Positions 28,770 to 37,816 of a stretch of DNA of 64,000 bases are shown here, one piece after another. Numbering within the stretch: position 1 is the stretch's first letter; every line of letters starts with the position of its first letter. Below the pieces are notes generated by a model that was not told the origin of the DNA, did no database searches, and saw only the letters and a list, made by a program, of their open reading frames with translations. Location: positions 1,116,001 through 1,180,000 of the forward strand of contig NZ_NBTM02000001.1 in assembly GCF_002083135.2 (NCBI RefSeq), written 5' to 3'. A program made the translations under genes and the position numbers. This DNA is from Aerococcus viridans (GTDB taxonomy: Bacteria; Bacillota; Bacilli; Lactobacillales; Aerococcaceae).

Positions 28770-29960
28770 ATGCAATATTCATATAAATATATAATATTAG
28801 GTGGCGGGATGGCTTGTGCCAATGCCGCAATGGAAATTCGTAAGTATGACCGTAAAGGGACATTGTTGATAGTCACGCAAGAAACTGACAAACCCTACTA
28901 TCGTCCTCCATTAAGTAAAGAATTTTGGACAGAGCCAGACTATCCAAAAGAAACGATATATTATAATATTTCGGATGATGAATCGATTGATATCTTAACT
29001 GGGACAACTGTGAAGCAAATTAATGCCGATCAACAAACGATTGAGATTGAGAGTGGAGAAATCTATCAATACGAAAAATTGCTTTATTCACTGGGTGGCG
29101 CTCCAAAGTGGATTGATGGGCTGGAGAGCGAGCGTGTCCTAGCTTTAAGAAACTTAAAAGATTACCGAAACCTCCGAAAATTAGCCAAACCTGGGAGCAA
29201 GGTCATTATCGTTGGAGGAGGCTGGGTTGGAACAGAACTTGCAGCAGGTCTAAAGCTGAATGATATGGATGTGACGCTTGTTTTTCCTAATGAAATATTA
29301 AACGAAAAACGACTACCACGAATGCTTGCTAAAGAATTTCAACAGCGCTTTGTAGATATTGGCGTTTCTTTGATAAACAATACGTATGCTAATAGTTACA
29401 GTGTAGAGGACAATCAAGTGAGTCTTACATTAGAGAACGGCGCTGTATTGAAAGCGGATATTCTTGTTTTAGGAATTGGATTAAAGCCAAATGTTGAATT
29501 AGCAGAAGCAGCTGGGTTAGAAGTGGGTAATGGCGTCATAGCTGACAAGTATTTGCAAACTTCCAACAAACATATCTATGCAGCAGGAGATGTGTTGAAT
29601 TATCCAGATGTAATCATAGGACGTAATCGTTTTGAACATGAAGAACAAGCGGAGTATTCTGGGAAAGTAGCGGGACGAAACATGACGGGCGCTGAAGAAG
29701 TTTATAATCATGGTGCACCACTCTCTTATACGAATGTCTTAGATATTTCTATTGAAGGTGTCGGTGAAATGAGTCGCAACCGTGATGATGCGATTATTGA
29801 AGAAGTTGCCGGAGGTTATATTGTATATTATCTTTTTAAAGGCAAACCATCTGGAATTTTAACATATAATGTGAAAGTTGATATGGATAAGGCCCGTGAA
29901 ATTCTTGTTAACCCACCGAAAAAATTAGATGAGCTAACGAGGATGTTGAGGCCTATTTAA
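28770..29960 (+). CDS. FAD-dependent pyridine nucleotide-disulfide oxidoreductase (ferredoxin/rubredoxin reductase-like)
   Basis: A 396-residue flavoprotein. The FAD Rossmann motif is ILGGGMACANAA (residues 9-20), the NAD(P)H motif IIVGGGWVGTELAAG is near residue 147, and the second FAD motif is YAAGDV near 270. There is no CxxC or CxxxxC redox disulphide. It therefore fits the AIF/ferredoxin-reductase subgroup that passes electrons to a partner or to a quinone. No ferredoxin gene is nearby. The start is ATG behind AAGGAAGG. It is followed by the GIY-YIG gene, with a possible shared transcript. Confidence 0.85.
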   Translation: MQYSYKYIILGGGMACANAAMEIRKYDRKGTLLIVTQETDKPYYRPPLSKEFWTEPDYPKETIYYNISDDESIDILTGTTVKQINADQQTIEIESGEIYQYEKLLYSLGGAPKWIDGLESERVLALRNLKDYRNLRKLAKPGSKVIIVGGGWVGTELAAGLKLNDMDVTLVFPNEILNEKRLPRMLAKEFQQRFVDIGVSLINNTYANSYSVEDNQVSLTLENGAVLKADILVLGIGLKPNVELAEAAGLEVGNGVIADKYLQTSNKHIYAAGDVLNYPDVIIGRNRFEHEEQAEYSGKVAGRNMTGAEEVYNHGAPLSYTNVLDISIEGVGEMSRNRDDAIIEEVAGGYIVYYLFKGKPSGILTYNVKVDMDKAREILVNPPKKLDELTRMLRPI

Positions 29961-30020
29961 TTTATTTGTTGATTACTAGATAGCTTCAGAATTGAAAAAG
30001 ATGATAAAAAGGAATATTTT

Positions 30021-30878
30021 ATGGAAAAATTTTCAGATAGAGTATTATCATATTTAAATAAAAACAAAGATAAAGAGTTCTATATCTATTGTTTAGTCGA
30101 TACTAGTAACGATGAGGAAGAGATATTCTACATCGGTAAAGGGAAAGGCCAACGAGTCTTTAATCATGAGAAAGCTGCCTTTGATAAAAAGTCGGAACTG
30201 CTATTAGAAAGTGAAGATAAAACTGAAGACTTAAAAATTAACAAAATCAGAGCTATTAAGGCAGAAGGATTTCCAATAAAAAAAGTAATTTTAAATTACT
30301 GGTTATCAGAACGAGAAGCGTTCGCGAGCGAAAACACTTTAATAAATTTATTTAACATTTTTTCGCCTCGAAACCTAACAAATAAAGTAAATGGTCATGG
30401 AGTCCGGGGAACTGAAGTGGGTGATTTGGAAAAACAGTTTGGAAGTATCCCAATGTCCATAACTGAAATACAAATTGACGAACTTATACTTGCTGTCAAG
30501 ATAACAGACTCCCTCCAGTTAGATAAGGATGAAACGTATGATTACCCTTTTTACGATAGAGATGACCATAATCTTAAATCTAGAACGTTAGGGACTTGGA
30601 GAGTTGCGAAAGATAAAGCTGAAAAAGTTAAATATATTTTAGGAATCAATACGGGGATAAATAATACAGTGGTTTCTGCTTATGAAGTGACAGGATTTGA
30701 ACCAGGTATTGATGAAAAAGGTCGACAACGTTTTTGTTTTCACTCAAATTCAAAGAGTGAAAATATAATGAAAGCATTAGGGGTATATCAAAGGTCTATA
30801 TATGATTTAAAATTTGGGAGTGGTCAGTCAATAGTTTATATTAATAATCATTCGAACCACATTTCCAACACACTGTAA
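30021..30878 (+). CDS. GIY-YIG nuclease-domain protein (LEM3-like)
   Basis: A 285-residue protein with a GIY-YIG endonuclease fold at the N-terminus: FYIYCLVD (about 20-27) and FYIGKGKGQRVFNH (about 35-48). The Arg of the family follows the YIG strand, and a late acidic residue lies in FASENTLI. The C-terminal half (after about residue 140) resembles no domain I recognise. Bacterial relatives are scattered singletons, some linked to mobile DNA or defence. The start is ATG with GGAATATTTT upstream, a weak site. It sits at the edge of the IS-scarred region. Confidence 0.75.
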   Translation: MEKFSDRVLSYLNKNKDKEFYIYCLVDTSNDEEEIFYIGKGKGQRVFNHEKAAFDKKSELLLESEDKTEDLKINKIRAIKAEGFPIKKVILNYWLSEREAFASENTLINLFNIFSPRNLTNKVNGHGVRGTEVGDLEKQFGSIPMSITEIQIDELILAVKITDSLQLDKDETYDYPFYDRDDHNLKSRTLGTWRVAKDKAEKVKYILGINTGINNTVVSAYEVTGFEPGIDEKGRQRFCFHSNSKSENIMKALGVYQRSIYDLKFGSGQSIVYINNHSNHISNTL

Positions 30879-31098
30879 TCAATTATTACATGCCCAACAT
30901 GACATGTTGAGACGCTTGTGGTTTGTAACATTTTAGCGAAAGAACTCCCTAAGTCTTTAATTGTAGTTGAAGTTCAGTTCATTAAAATAGTTGTAATTGT
31001 GAGTAATATTTTTAAATTTAGTCGATTTTATTGTGCACAGATTATCGGGTGGGTAATTAAATCCTTTGCTAATATTGAAATTGAAAGGAGGTTGTTTG

Positions 31099-32022
31099 TT
31101 GGATACGTTAAGCAATATGAATAATGCATTGACATATATTGAAGAGCACTTAACAGAAGAAATTGACTATAGTGAAGTATCTAAAATTGCTTACTGTTCA
31201 GAGTATCATTTTAAGCGGATGTTTTCATTTTTAGCTGGCATAGGTTTATCAGAATATATTCGGAGAAGAAGACTGTCGTTGGCTGCAATTGATTTGAAAG
31301 ATACAAATTTGAGAATAATTGATGTAGCCGTCAAATATGGCTATAATTCGGCTGATTCATTTTCCCGTGCTTTTCATTCCCTGCATGGTATTCTCCCTTC
31401 TGAGGCAAGGAGTGAGAATACACAATTAAAAGCTTATCCACGAATGACCTTTCAATTATCAATTAAAGGAGGATGCGAAATGAACTATCGTATTGTTGAG
31501 AAAGAGTCGTTTAAGTTAGTAGGATTTAAGAAGAGAGTCCCAATTATTTTTGAAGGTGTCAAGCAAGAGATTGCACAAATGACCGAATTTTTAACACCGG
31601 AGGCTATTAAACAATTAAAAGCAATCTCAAATGTAGAACCAATGGGTATTATTAGTGCTTCCACTAATTTTTCAGAAGGAAGAATGGAAGAAAAGGGCGA
31701 GTTGGATCATTACATCGGGGTAGCAACTTCAGGTGATGAAATAGCAGAATTTGATGTATTAAAAATTGATGCTTGTACCTGGGCAGTATTTGAATCGATT
31801 GGACCATTCCCAGAGACACCTCAAAATGTATGGGGTAGAATATACTCAGAGTGGTTTCCGTCTTCAAGTTATGAGTTATTTGACTATGTCAATTGGTGGA
31901 ACCACCTTCGGTTGCACGGTACACTTGGCTACGAGACACCGGTTGGTTACCGTAACCAGAAATTGGCGCAGCGAATCCTTGATAATGAGCTCGGATGTGC
32001 GAACGCTAGCGAGGCAGTCTAA
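31099..32022 (+). pseudogene. AraC/GyrI-type regulator fused in frame to an IS3 transposase tail
   Basis: The start TTG 31099 follows AAAGGAGGT by 7 bases. Residues 1-105 form an AraC-type double helix-turn-helix ([37 protein letters not shown]). Residues about 130-260 are a GyrI-like small-molecule-binding domain ending at IYSEWFPSS. From about codon 260 the sequence becomes [12 protein letters not shown]...GYETPVGYR, which is the C-terminus of an IS3-family transposase (rve). The native C-terminal end of the regulator (usually an Asp/Glu-rich FEVY-type strand) is gone. The chimera stays open to 32022. Whether the truncated effector domain still folds is unknown. Confidence 0.8.
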
Positions 32023-32150
32023 CTTTAACTGTTAGCTCCTGCCGAAGATCGTCACATCCGAGGAGGCTCATTGTCAAGGACAATCGGAATAGCATACGGA
32101 AAGAAGTTCTGCACCTTATAAAATTTGTCAAAAAAACTGTTGCCATTTCA
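31876..32150 (+). mobile_element. IS3-family element, 3' end only (copy 1)
   Basis: It carries the last codons of an IS3-type OrfB and the right inverted repeat. The element ends at 32150 with ...TTGCCATTTCA (TG...CA ends as in IS3). Bases 31906-32150 are identical, as far as I can compare, to 34531-34775. The left boundary inside the AraC gene is approximate. Confidence 0.8.
31981..32076 (+). repeat. Long hairpin in the IS3 tail (also at 34606-34701)
   Basis: GATAATGAGC pairs with GCTCATTGTC, then CGGATGTG with CACATCCG, then GGCAG with CTGCC. It spans the transposase stop codon. Confidence 0.6.
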
Positions 32151-32162
32151 TTATTTAAGTTG

Positions 32163-32534
32163 TCATTTATTTATAGTATTGTCAGCCTCCTCGTTTACTA
32201 AGATTACTACAGCTCCCGCATTAATTTCTTTATTAAAAGAGAATAGTGGCTTTGTTTCCGTCTGTGTGGAACCTGTGAAGTCACATGCTTCTTTCTTTTG
32301 ATCCATTTTTACAAAAATCCCTTTAACTTTTTCCCATATAGAATCTTCAATATCTTTCTTTGTACGAGAGTGTATAGTTACATCTGCATCTACTATGTCA
32401 CTAAAATTACCATATATATCTGCGTTTGCTATAACCGTTATATCAGAAGAGGGAAAACCTTGATTCTTAAGCCGCTCAATAACAAGGCTAGCATCTTCCG
32501 ACGTTGCATAAAGTCCTTCTATAACTTCTCCCAT
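32163..32534 (-). CDS. General stress protein, YflT-like domain
   Basis: A 123-residue cytoplasmic protein with the YflT/GSP17M-type heat-stress fold: GLYATSEDASLVIERLKNQGFPSSDITVIA at the N-terminus. I choose the ATG at 32534 because AGGGGGA lies just upstream. The earlier in-frame start at 32567 lacks a site. Such proteins are induced by stress in bacilli, with unknown biochemistry. It ends 12 bases from the IS3 terminus and lies inside the segment bracketed by the two IS3 tails. Confidence 0.7.
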   Translation of the reverse strand: MGEVIEGLYATSEDASLVIERLKNQGFPSSDITVIANADIYGNFSDIVDADVTIHSRTKKDIEDSIWEKVKGIFVKMDQKKEACDFTGSTQTETKPLFSFNKEINAGAVVILVNEEADNTINK

Positions 32535-32622
32535 AAGGTCCCCCTCAATACGTAGTAAACTTAACAAGTGAAATATGGATTCTTATATACAGCAGCGCTC
32601 TTTTTTGGAGAATTTGATAGAA

Positions 32623-33384
32623 TTAATTTCTATTTTCGTCAGTAAAGAAGTCCTGCAGTGCAAAGGCATCATCACGTGGCTGGTAACTGATGGCTGTCCC
32701 TGCCTGTGAAATGTCTAGACGCGGGAATCTATTATTCGACAACCCATTAACCAATAAAAACGGTTCAGTCAGCGTAACCCTGATAGCGCATTCAACTAGG
32801 TGGCAAAGGTCTCGCGGGGAAAGGTATTCGGACAGCCCGGATTCATCAACAATCGGGTCATGAAGGTTTTCATTGAAATTACCAATACGAATGCCAATTG
32901 ATTCTTGCCCTTCTATAAAGGCGAAATAGCTGGCAAGGCTTTCTTGGTAGACTTTTGAGACACCGTACAGATCTCCTGGCCGGACTGGATCATCGACAGA
33001 CACTTGCACATTTTTCGGATAGGCATTTACAGCATGAATAGAGCTTGCAAAGATAATCCGCTTAACGAAGTTCTCGTTCTTTGAGGCTTCTTTGAATAAA
33101 TAGTAAGGCATCTTGTAATTCATTTCAATCAATGAATCATCAAACGCAGCATTGGGGGAAGGATTACCCGCTAAGTGGATAACATAGTCGATTCCTTCTA
33201 ATAGACCCTCCCAATTTTCGCTAACGGTCAAGTCGAGCTCTTTGACGATAGTGCCCTTCAAAAGCTCCGGTCTAACGTCATAGAAATTGTTATCCACCAA
33301 AGTCAACTCGTAACTCTTTTTAAGATGGTTTATTAAGACTTTGCCTATGTTACCGCTTGCGCCGGTGATCATAATCTTGTCCAT
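32623..33384 (-). CDS. NAD-dependent epimerase/dehydratase (extended SDR)
   Basis: A 253-residue extended short-chain dehydrogenase. The NAD motif GASGNIGKV (residues 7-15), Asp in VDNN, the HLAGNPSP loop and the catalytic YGVSKVYQE (Tyr-x3-Lys) are visible. The short C-terminal domain suggests a uronate dehydrogenase-like or sugar-epimerase-like enzyme. The substrate is unknown. The start is ATG 33384 with AAGGAGG. The promoter is at 33440-33470 on the minus strand. It lies between the IS3 tails. Confidence 0.82.
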   Translation of the reverse strand: MDKIMITGASGNIGKVLINHLKKSYELTLVDNNFYDVRPELLKGTIVKELDLTVSENWEGLLEGIDYVIHLAGNPSPNAAFDDSLIEMNYKMPYYLFKEASKNENFVKRIIFASSIHAVNAYPKNVQVSVDDPVRPGDLYGVSKVYQESLASYFAFIEGQESIGIRIGNFNENLHDPIVDESGLSEYLSPRDLCHLVECAIRVTLTEPFLLVNGLSNNRFPRLDISQAGTAISYQPRDDAFALQDFFTDENRN

Positions 33385-33439
33385 GGTGTAACCTCCTTGT
33401 TTTTAATAGAACAAACATCGCAGTTATTCACATGAATTA

Positions 33440-33470
33440 CTTTTCTCTAACTTTATGAAACCTCTCAGAA
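33440..33470 (-). promoter_or_regulatory. Promoter for the epimerase gene
   Basis: On the minus strand, TTGACT is followed after 17 bases (including CTGAGAGG) by TAAAGT. Positions are within a few bases. Confidence 0.45.
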
Positions 33471-33616
33471 AAAGTCAAAAGATAACCTTTGCAAGGGCGA
33501 TAGTATAGCTAAAAAAAATAAGGTTATACTTAGTGGATTATAATTTTTAGAAACTGACTCGCAACGCACTGATTTTTACCGACTACGTATGAGTTATTTT
33601 ATGAGATTTCTAACAG

Positions 33617-34564
33617 CTATTCGCCGACTTGTCTATCCCCATCTCGGTCATCCATGTACGGATACAACCAATGATCACTATAAATGGGTATAGCGTACCC
33701 TGCATTTTTTGCTTCTTGGATCGTGACTTGGCCATTGCCGTTCGTATCTACAGCAGATACATCTCCTCCAGCAGTCTCGGTGGGTGCAGCGAATGTTACT
33801 ATTCCGGAACTGCCAGAAGGTGAGCTATCTTCTCTTGTTAGCCCTTGTGCTGCGTTGTATTCATCTGGGTTAATATTTTGGAATTCATCTACTACTTGGT
33901 ACCCATTAATCGTATACGTGTATTTATAAGAACTTGGAACCTGTGTAGTTGTATCTGGATAGGTAATGATAGCCTCTAAATTAGTAGCCCCACCTGCTTG
34001 CACAATGTTTCGTTCCATATAAGCCTGATCCCCGTGACGGTTCAGCACACTGTCTTGTGGAGTAATATTATAGGCATTGGACACACCTCCTAAGGAGTCG
34101 GCGATGACGTGCCCTTGATCAAGATTTGAATTCTCAGTACCCGAAACGTTTGCTTCGTCATCGTAATAGCGTCCGTTGGAATTAACCGGTTCAGTGGCAT
34201 CATCTTGCAAAATGATTTCTGCTGCAACAACCCGAACCAATTGCCCAAATTCATTTGTGTAGGCCCAATATTCCCTGTCACCAAAACCGATATCAACGAC
34301 TACATTTGCTGCACGATATCCTGACAATTCCCCTCCATATACTTCGATTAATGCATAGCCATCAAAAGATACCGACGGTTGGGGTTCGGCACTTTCAGAA
34401 GCATCTGAAGGAACTACCGACTCTGAATATACTTCTTCATTTTCTTTACTTTCTTTCGTATCGGTAACCACAGAAGCTACCTCAACGCTAGATTTGATAG
34501 AACTGGACGCCCTTATTTCTTCTGTTACTGCTTCGGTTGCACGGTACACTTGGCTACGAGACAC
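33617..34564 (-). pseudogene. DNA/RNA non-specific endonuclease, N-terminus cut off by IS3 tail
   Basis: The open frame is 315 codons, but codons upstream of 34530 are antisense IS3 sequence, so the real start and signal peptide are lost. What remains is a Ser/Glu-rich linker and the NUC_NS domain (ENSNLDQGHVIADSLGG, with His in DQGH replacing the usual DRGH, and NITPQDSVLNRHG). The C-terminus has a calcium-loop-like DTNGNGQVTIQEA, and the tail MDDRDGDRQVGE resembles an Excalibur motif. Intact relatives are secreted or wall-bound nucleases of lactic bacteria. Without an export signal this copy is probably non-functional. Confidence 0.8.
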
Positions 34565-34775
34565 CGGTTGGTTACCGTAACCAGAAATTGGCGCAGCGAA
34601 TCCTTGATAATGAGCTCGGATGTGCGAACGCTAGCGAGGCAGTCTAACTTTAACTGTTAGCTCCTGCCGAAGATCGTCACATCCGAGGAGGCTCATTGTC
34701 AAGGACAATCGGAATAGCATACGGAAAGAAGTTCTGCACCTTATAAAATTTGTCAAAAAAACTGTTGCCATTTCA
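34531..34775 (+). mobile_element. IS3-family element, 3' end only (copy 2)
   Basis: A 245-base exact-looking copy of 31906-32150, in the same orientation, ending at the same terminal TTTCA. Its left junction is abrupt within the nuclease gene. Confidence 0.85.
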
Positions 34776-34798
34776 ACATAAAAACTTCCACTAATATT

Positions 34799-34841
34799 AA
34801 AAGGAGTAAACTTAATTTTAAGATTAAGTGACTCCTTTTTA
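34799..34841. terminator. Bidirectional terminator
   Basis: AAAAGGAGT pairs with ACTCCTTTT and the inner ACTTAAT pairs with ATTAAGT, with T-rich ends on both sides. Confidence 0.8.
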
Positions 34842-35115
34842 TTATGCAAACAGGGGTATGTTTGTGGGAACTGGTCAATTAGAGTAAGGCTGTTAGGTTG
34901 GATAGGGAAATTATCAAACTTATGAAGGAAGTAGTCAGCGCTTGAGTACAGGTGCACTTACCATTACTTTTAGAGCTTTTATATAAGCTTGAATTCATAG
35001 CCTACATTGATAGTTTTGAACATGTAAACTTATGTTTATTTTATGATCCTTATGTGACTTTAGCAGTTATGACGGTATTGGTAATCGTCGTTTATCTAGT
35101 TGAATTTCTTTTAAT
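34842..35115. other. Gap between IS3 scar and the MocR gene
   Basis: There is no convincing gene. A possible 55-codon plus-strand frame from GTG 34952, ending at 35119 with a hydrophobic tail (LAVMTVLVIVVYLVEF), has no good ribosome binding site and overlaps the end of the opposing gene. Confidence 0.35.
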
Positions 35116-36504
35116 CTAATTAAAAATAGTGACTAAAGCTTGAATAGCTTGGTAAATTTCATCAAGCGCTAGCCCAGCATAACCTAAAATATAACTTTGG
35201 TCGAAGCTGTTCTTTAATTTAGCGTAGTGGTTGACCGGTTGCAAGCGGATCTTATTTTCTGCTAGCCTAGCTTGAATCACGTCAGCCGGTGGAATCTCAC
35301 CCTCAATGTTAATAATAAAGAAAAGTCCAGCCCCTGCTTCCTTAATGGTTAGGGGTAGTTGGGTTTGGTTAAGCGCTGCTAGAACCGCTTTTTCCTTACG
35401 ACGGTAATTAGTCCGCAGGCTATTAATGTATTTAGGAAAATGGTTAGAATTGAGAAAATCAGACATTAAATATTGCTCAAAGCTGGAAATATCACTGGTT
35501 TTTAATTTAGTTTGATGGAATTTTTCCATTAATTGATCGGGTAAAACTAAATAAGACATCTTAAAAATTGAACCCATACTTTGACGAAAGGCCCCTAATA
35601 AAATGACGCGCTCTTGGTCGTCCAGACTAGTCAAAGCAGGAACAGGACGGCCCTTAAGACGGAACTCATTATAGTAGTCATTTTCAATAATATAACGATT
35701 TTCTGCCTGATAGGCCCATTTTAATAAACGCTGACGTCGACGCATCCCCATGATAATGCCGGTGGGAAACTGATGGTTGGGAGTAGTAATCACGATGTTA
35801 GCTGATGTAGTCTCCAAATCTTTAACTGAGAAACCATATTTATCAATCGGAATTCGAATCGTCTTTTGCTGATAGTCTGTAAAGACATCTAAATTTTTAT
35901 AATAGCCAGGATCTTCTAAGGCATAGATTGAATCGTCTAATAAGGCAAATAGCGTCTGTAAGCTAGCCTTATGACCGCCTGTAATGATGATATTGTCAGC
36001 TGAAGTCATCACTCCCCGGTATTTACGTAAATAATTAGCAATAGCCAAGCGTAAAGGGAGCGCACCCAAGTCTTCTTTTAAATTACAATTAGCCATGCTT
36101 TTTGCTAGAGCGTCGGGTGCATACTGCAATAATTGTTTGGGTTTTAAAGTAGTCATATCACGGTTGGCAAAGTGAAAATCATAAGTATATTGGCTGGCTT
36201 CACTTATTTTAGCATGCTCATGTTTTTGTGGCTTTGTCTCAATTTCCTCAGAGGGCAACATATCAATTGCAAGTAAATCCACAAAATAACCAGATCTTTC
36301 CCTCGAAACTATATAACCTTCATCAGTCAGTTGGTCATAAGCGTTAATGACCGTATTAAGACTGACTTTTAAATGATCTGCCAAGGCCCGCCGTGAGGGT
36401 AATTGGTCACCACTTTTTAAATGTCCTTGGGCAATTTGCCGGATGACTTCATCAACTATTTGTAAGTAGAGGTGTTGGTCTTCGTTAAAGTTCACCGTAA
36501 TCAT
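35116..36504 (-). CDS. MocR/PdxR-type regulator (GntR HTH + aminotransferase-like domain)
   Basis: 462 residues. The winged helix-turn-helix is at 10-75 (QLPSRRALADHLKVSLNTVINAYDQL), then a linker and a fold-type I aminotransferase-like domain (110-460). It is divergent from pdxS, so it probably activates PLP synthesis like PdxR. Aligning ITTPNHQFPTG, IIENDYYNEFR and GAFRQS...SYLVLP with the family shows that the lysine that normally holds PLP (GTFSK) is Gln308 here. A Schiff base with PLP at that position is therefore impossible, and ligand sensing must differ, or regulation may be relaxed. The start is ATG 36504. Confidence 0.85.
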   Translation of the reverse strand: MITVNFNEDQHLYLQIVDEVIRQIAQGHLKSGDQLPSRRALADHLKVSLNTVINAYDQLTDEGYIVSRERSGYFVDLLAIDMLPSEEIETKPQKHEHAKISEASQYTYDFHFANRDMTTLKPKQLLQYAPDALAKSMANCNLKEDLGALPLRLAIANYLRKYRGVMTSADNIIITGGHKASLQTLFALLDDSIYALEDPGYYKNLDVFTDYQQKTIRIPIDKYGFSVKDLETTSANIVITTPNHQFPTGIIMGMRRRQRLLKWAYQAENRYIIENDYYNEFRLKGRPVPALTSLDDQERVILLGAFRQSMGSIFKMSYLVLPDQLMEKFHQTKLKTSDISSFEQYLMSDFLNSNHFPKYINSLRTNYRRKEKAVLAALNQTQLPLTIKEAGAGLFFIINIEGEIPPADVIQARLAENKIRLQPVNHYAKLKNSFDQSYILGYAGLALDEIYQAIQALVTIFN

Positions 36505-36532
36505 GATTTCTTTCCCCTCGTATTATTCATTT

Positions 36533-36602
36533 TATCCATTATACATAAAAAAACTATCTGGACCCATAAAAATATCCATTTTTGCATCTTAAGAAACATC
36601 CA
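36533..36602. promoter_or_regulatory. Direct ATCCA repeats between the regulator and pdxS
   Basis: TATCCATT occurs at 36533-36540 and 36573-36580, and a third ATCCA is at 36598-36602. PdxR-type regulators bind direct repeats in such divergent gaps (family knowledge). Use of these sites is inference. Confidence 0.45.
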
Positions 36603-36647
36603 AAAGACTGTTAAAGTGAAGACAATATTTATAAAGGAGCAATCAAA

Positions 36648-37505
36648 ATGAAACGATCAATTGAAGAAGTACATAAACAACTAGCTGGTGGCGTAATCAT
36701 GGACGTAGTAAATGTGGAACAAGCTAAAATTGCTGAAGCGGCTGGTGCCGTAGCAATCATGGCTTTAGAAAGAGTTCCTGCAGACATTCGAGCTGCTGGT
36801 GGTGTTAGTCGAATGAGTGACCCTCAAATGATAAAAGAAATTCAAGAAGCGGTTTCTATACCAGTTATGGCGAAAGTAAGAATTGGTCACTTTGTCGAAG
36901 CTCAAATCTTAGAAAGTTTACAAATTGACTATATTGATGAGTCAGAAGTCTTATCAGTAGCTGACCATGTTTATCATATTGATAAACACCAATTTGAAAC
37001 ACCTTTCGTTTGTGGCGCTAGAGATTTAGGTGAAGCTTTACGCCGTATTCAAGAAGGGGCTAAAATGATTCGTACTAAAGGTGAAGCAGGAACGGGGGAT
37101 GTTAGTCAAGCGGTTACCCACTTAAGAAAAATCCATGAACAAATCCGCTATGTGGCTTCGTTACAAGATGATGAGCTCTTTAACCAAGCTAAGGAACTAG
37201 GCGTCTCTTATGATTTATTAAAGCAAGTCCATGATAGTGGTAAATTACCTGTGTTGAACTTTTCAGCTGGCGGGGTGGCAACACCTGCTGATGCAGCTTT
37301 AATGGTGCAATTAGGTGCTGAAGGCGTTTTCGTTGGTTCAGGTATTTTCAAATCAGGTAATCCAGAAAAACGTGCTAAAGCCATAGTTGAAGCAGTAGCC
37401 AATTACAAAGATGCTGCCAAATTAGTCGAAGTTTCAACTGATTTAGGCGAAGCGATAGTAGGTATTAATGAAGACGAAATTAAAGTTATCATGTCTAACC
37501 GTTAA
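36648..37505 (+). CDS. pdxS: Pyridoxal 5'-phosphate synthase, PdxS subunit
   Basis: A 285-residue (beta/alpha)8 synthase that joins ribose-5-phosphate, glyceraldehyde-3-phosphate and ammonia into PLP. It has [13 protein letters not shown] (Asp), [13 protein letters not shown] (catalytic Lys), [11 protein letters not shown] (second Lys) and the phosphate loop [11 protein letters not shown]. The start is ATG behind AAAGGAG. The partner glutaminase gene pdxT, usually directly downstream, is absent. A terminator and then a nitroreductase follow. PdxS can use free ammonia, or pdxT may be elsewhere. Confidence 0.95.
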   Translation: MKRSIEEVHKQLAGGVIMDVVNVEQAKIAEAAGAVAIMALERVPADIRAAGGVSRMSDPQMIKEIQEAVSIPVMAKVRIGHFVEAQILESLQIDYIDESEVLSVADHVYHIDKHQFETPFVCGARDLGEALRRIQEGAKMIRTKGEAGTGDVSQAVTHLRKIHEQIRYVASLQDDELFNQAKELGVSYDLLKQVHDSGKLPVLNFSAGGVATPADAALMVQLGAEGVFVGSGIFKSGNPEKRAKAIVEAVANYKDAAKLVEVSTDLGEAIVGINEDEIKVIMSNR

Positions 37506-37525
37506 TCATTAAAAACAAGGGTTTC

Positions 37526-37560
37526 AAAAGTCAGTGGGCTTGTTCTACTGACTTTTTTTA
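37526..37560 (+). terminator. Terminator after pdxS
   Basis: AAAGTCAGT pairs with ACTGACTTT and is followed by T7. Nothing else is recognised in the gap up to the promoter at 37760. Confidence 0.88.
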
Positions 37561-37759
37561 TTTTATCCTAGGCCGTCTTGAAGCTCTTCTTCCGAGGGGG
37601 GGATCGAGGAGTTACTTAATGCCACTCTGCTGTATCTAAATATAAACGCTCAATAAAAGCAAAAAAGTTCATTAAAAATCTTTATTTTAATCACAGTATA
37701 AATCTTCTTGCTTGGTCTCATATTTATTTTAATAGATTGTTAAATTTTTCACAAATTCA

Positions 37760-37788
37760 TTGTAAATCCACCAGCTTTGCGATAAAAT
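37760..37788 (+). promoter_or_regulatory. Promoter for the nitroreductase
   Basis: TTGTAA (37760-37765), 17 bases, TAAAAT (37783-37788). Confidence 0.6.
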
Positions 37789-37816
37789 TAATTTATAAGA
37801 AAAGGAGAGTGTTTTC

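Noticed and set aside
30895-30960. HVETLV-like stretch resembling the C-terminus of RlmCD-type proteins
   Set aside because: Only six residues match and no further homologous frame is present.
31906-34775. Composite transposon with two IS3 copies
   Set aside because: Both copies are 3' fragments without transposase start or left ends, so the unit could not transpose by itself.
34952-35119. 55-codon frame with a hydrophobic end before the MocR gene
   Set aside because: GTG start, no ribosome binding site, overlaps the opposing gene's end. Kept only as a remark in the gap entry.
37506-37816. Hidden or broken pdxT downstream of pdxS
   Set aside because: I read all frames and saw no glutaminase motif. 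The region holds a terminator and a promoter.
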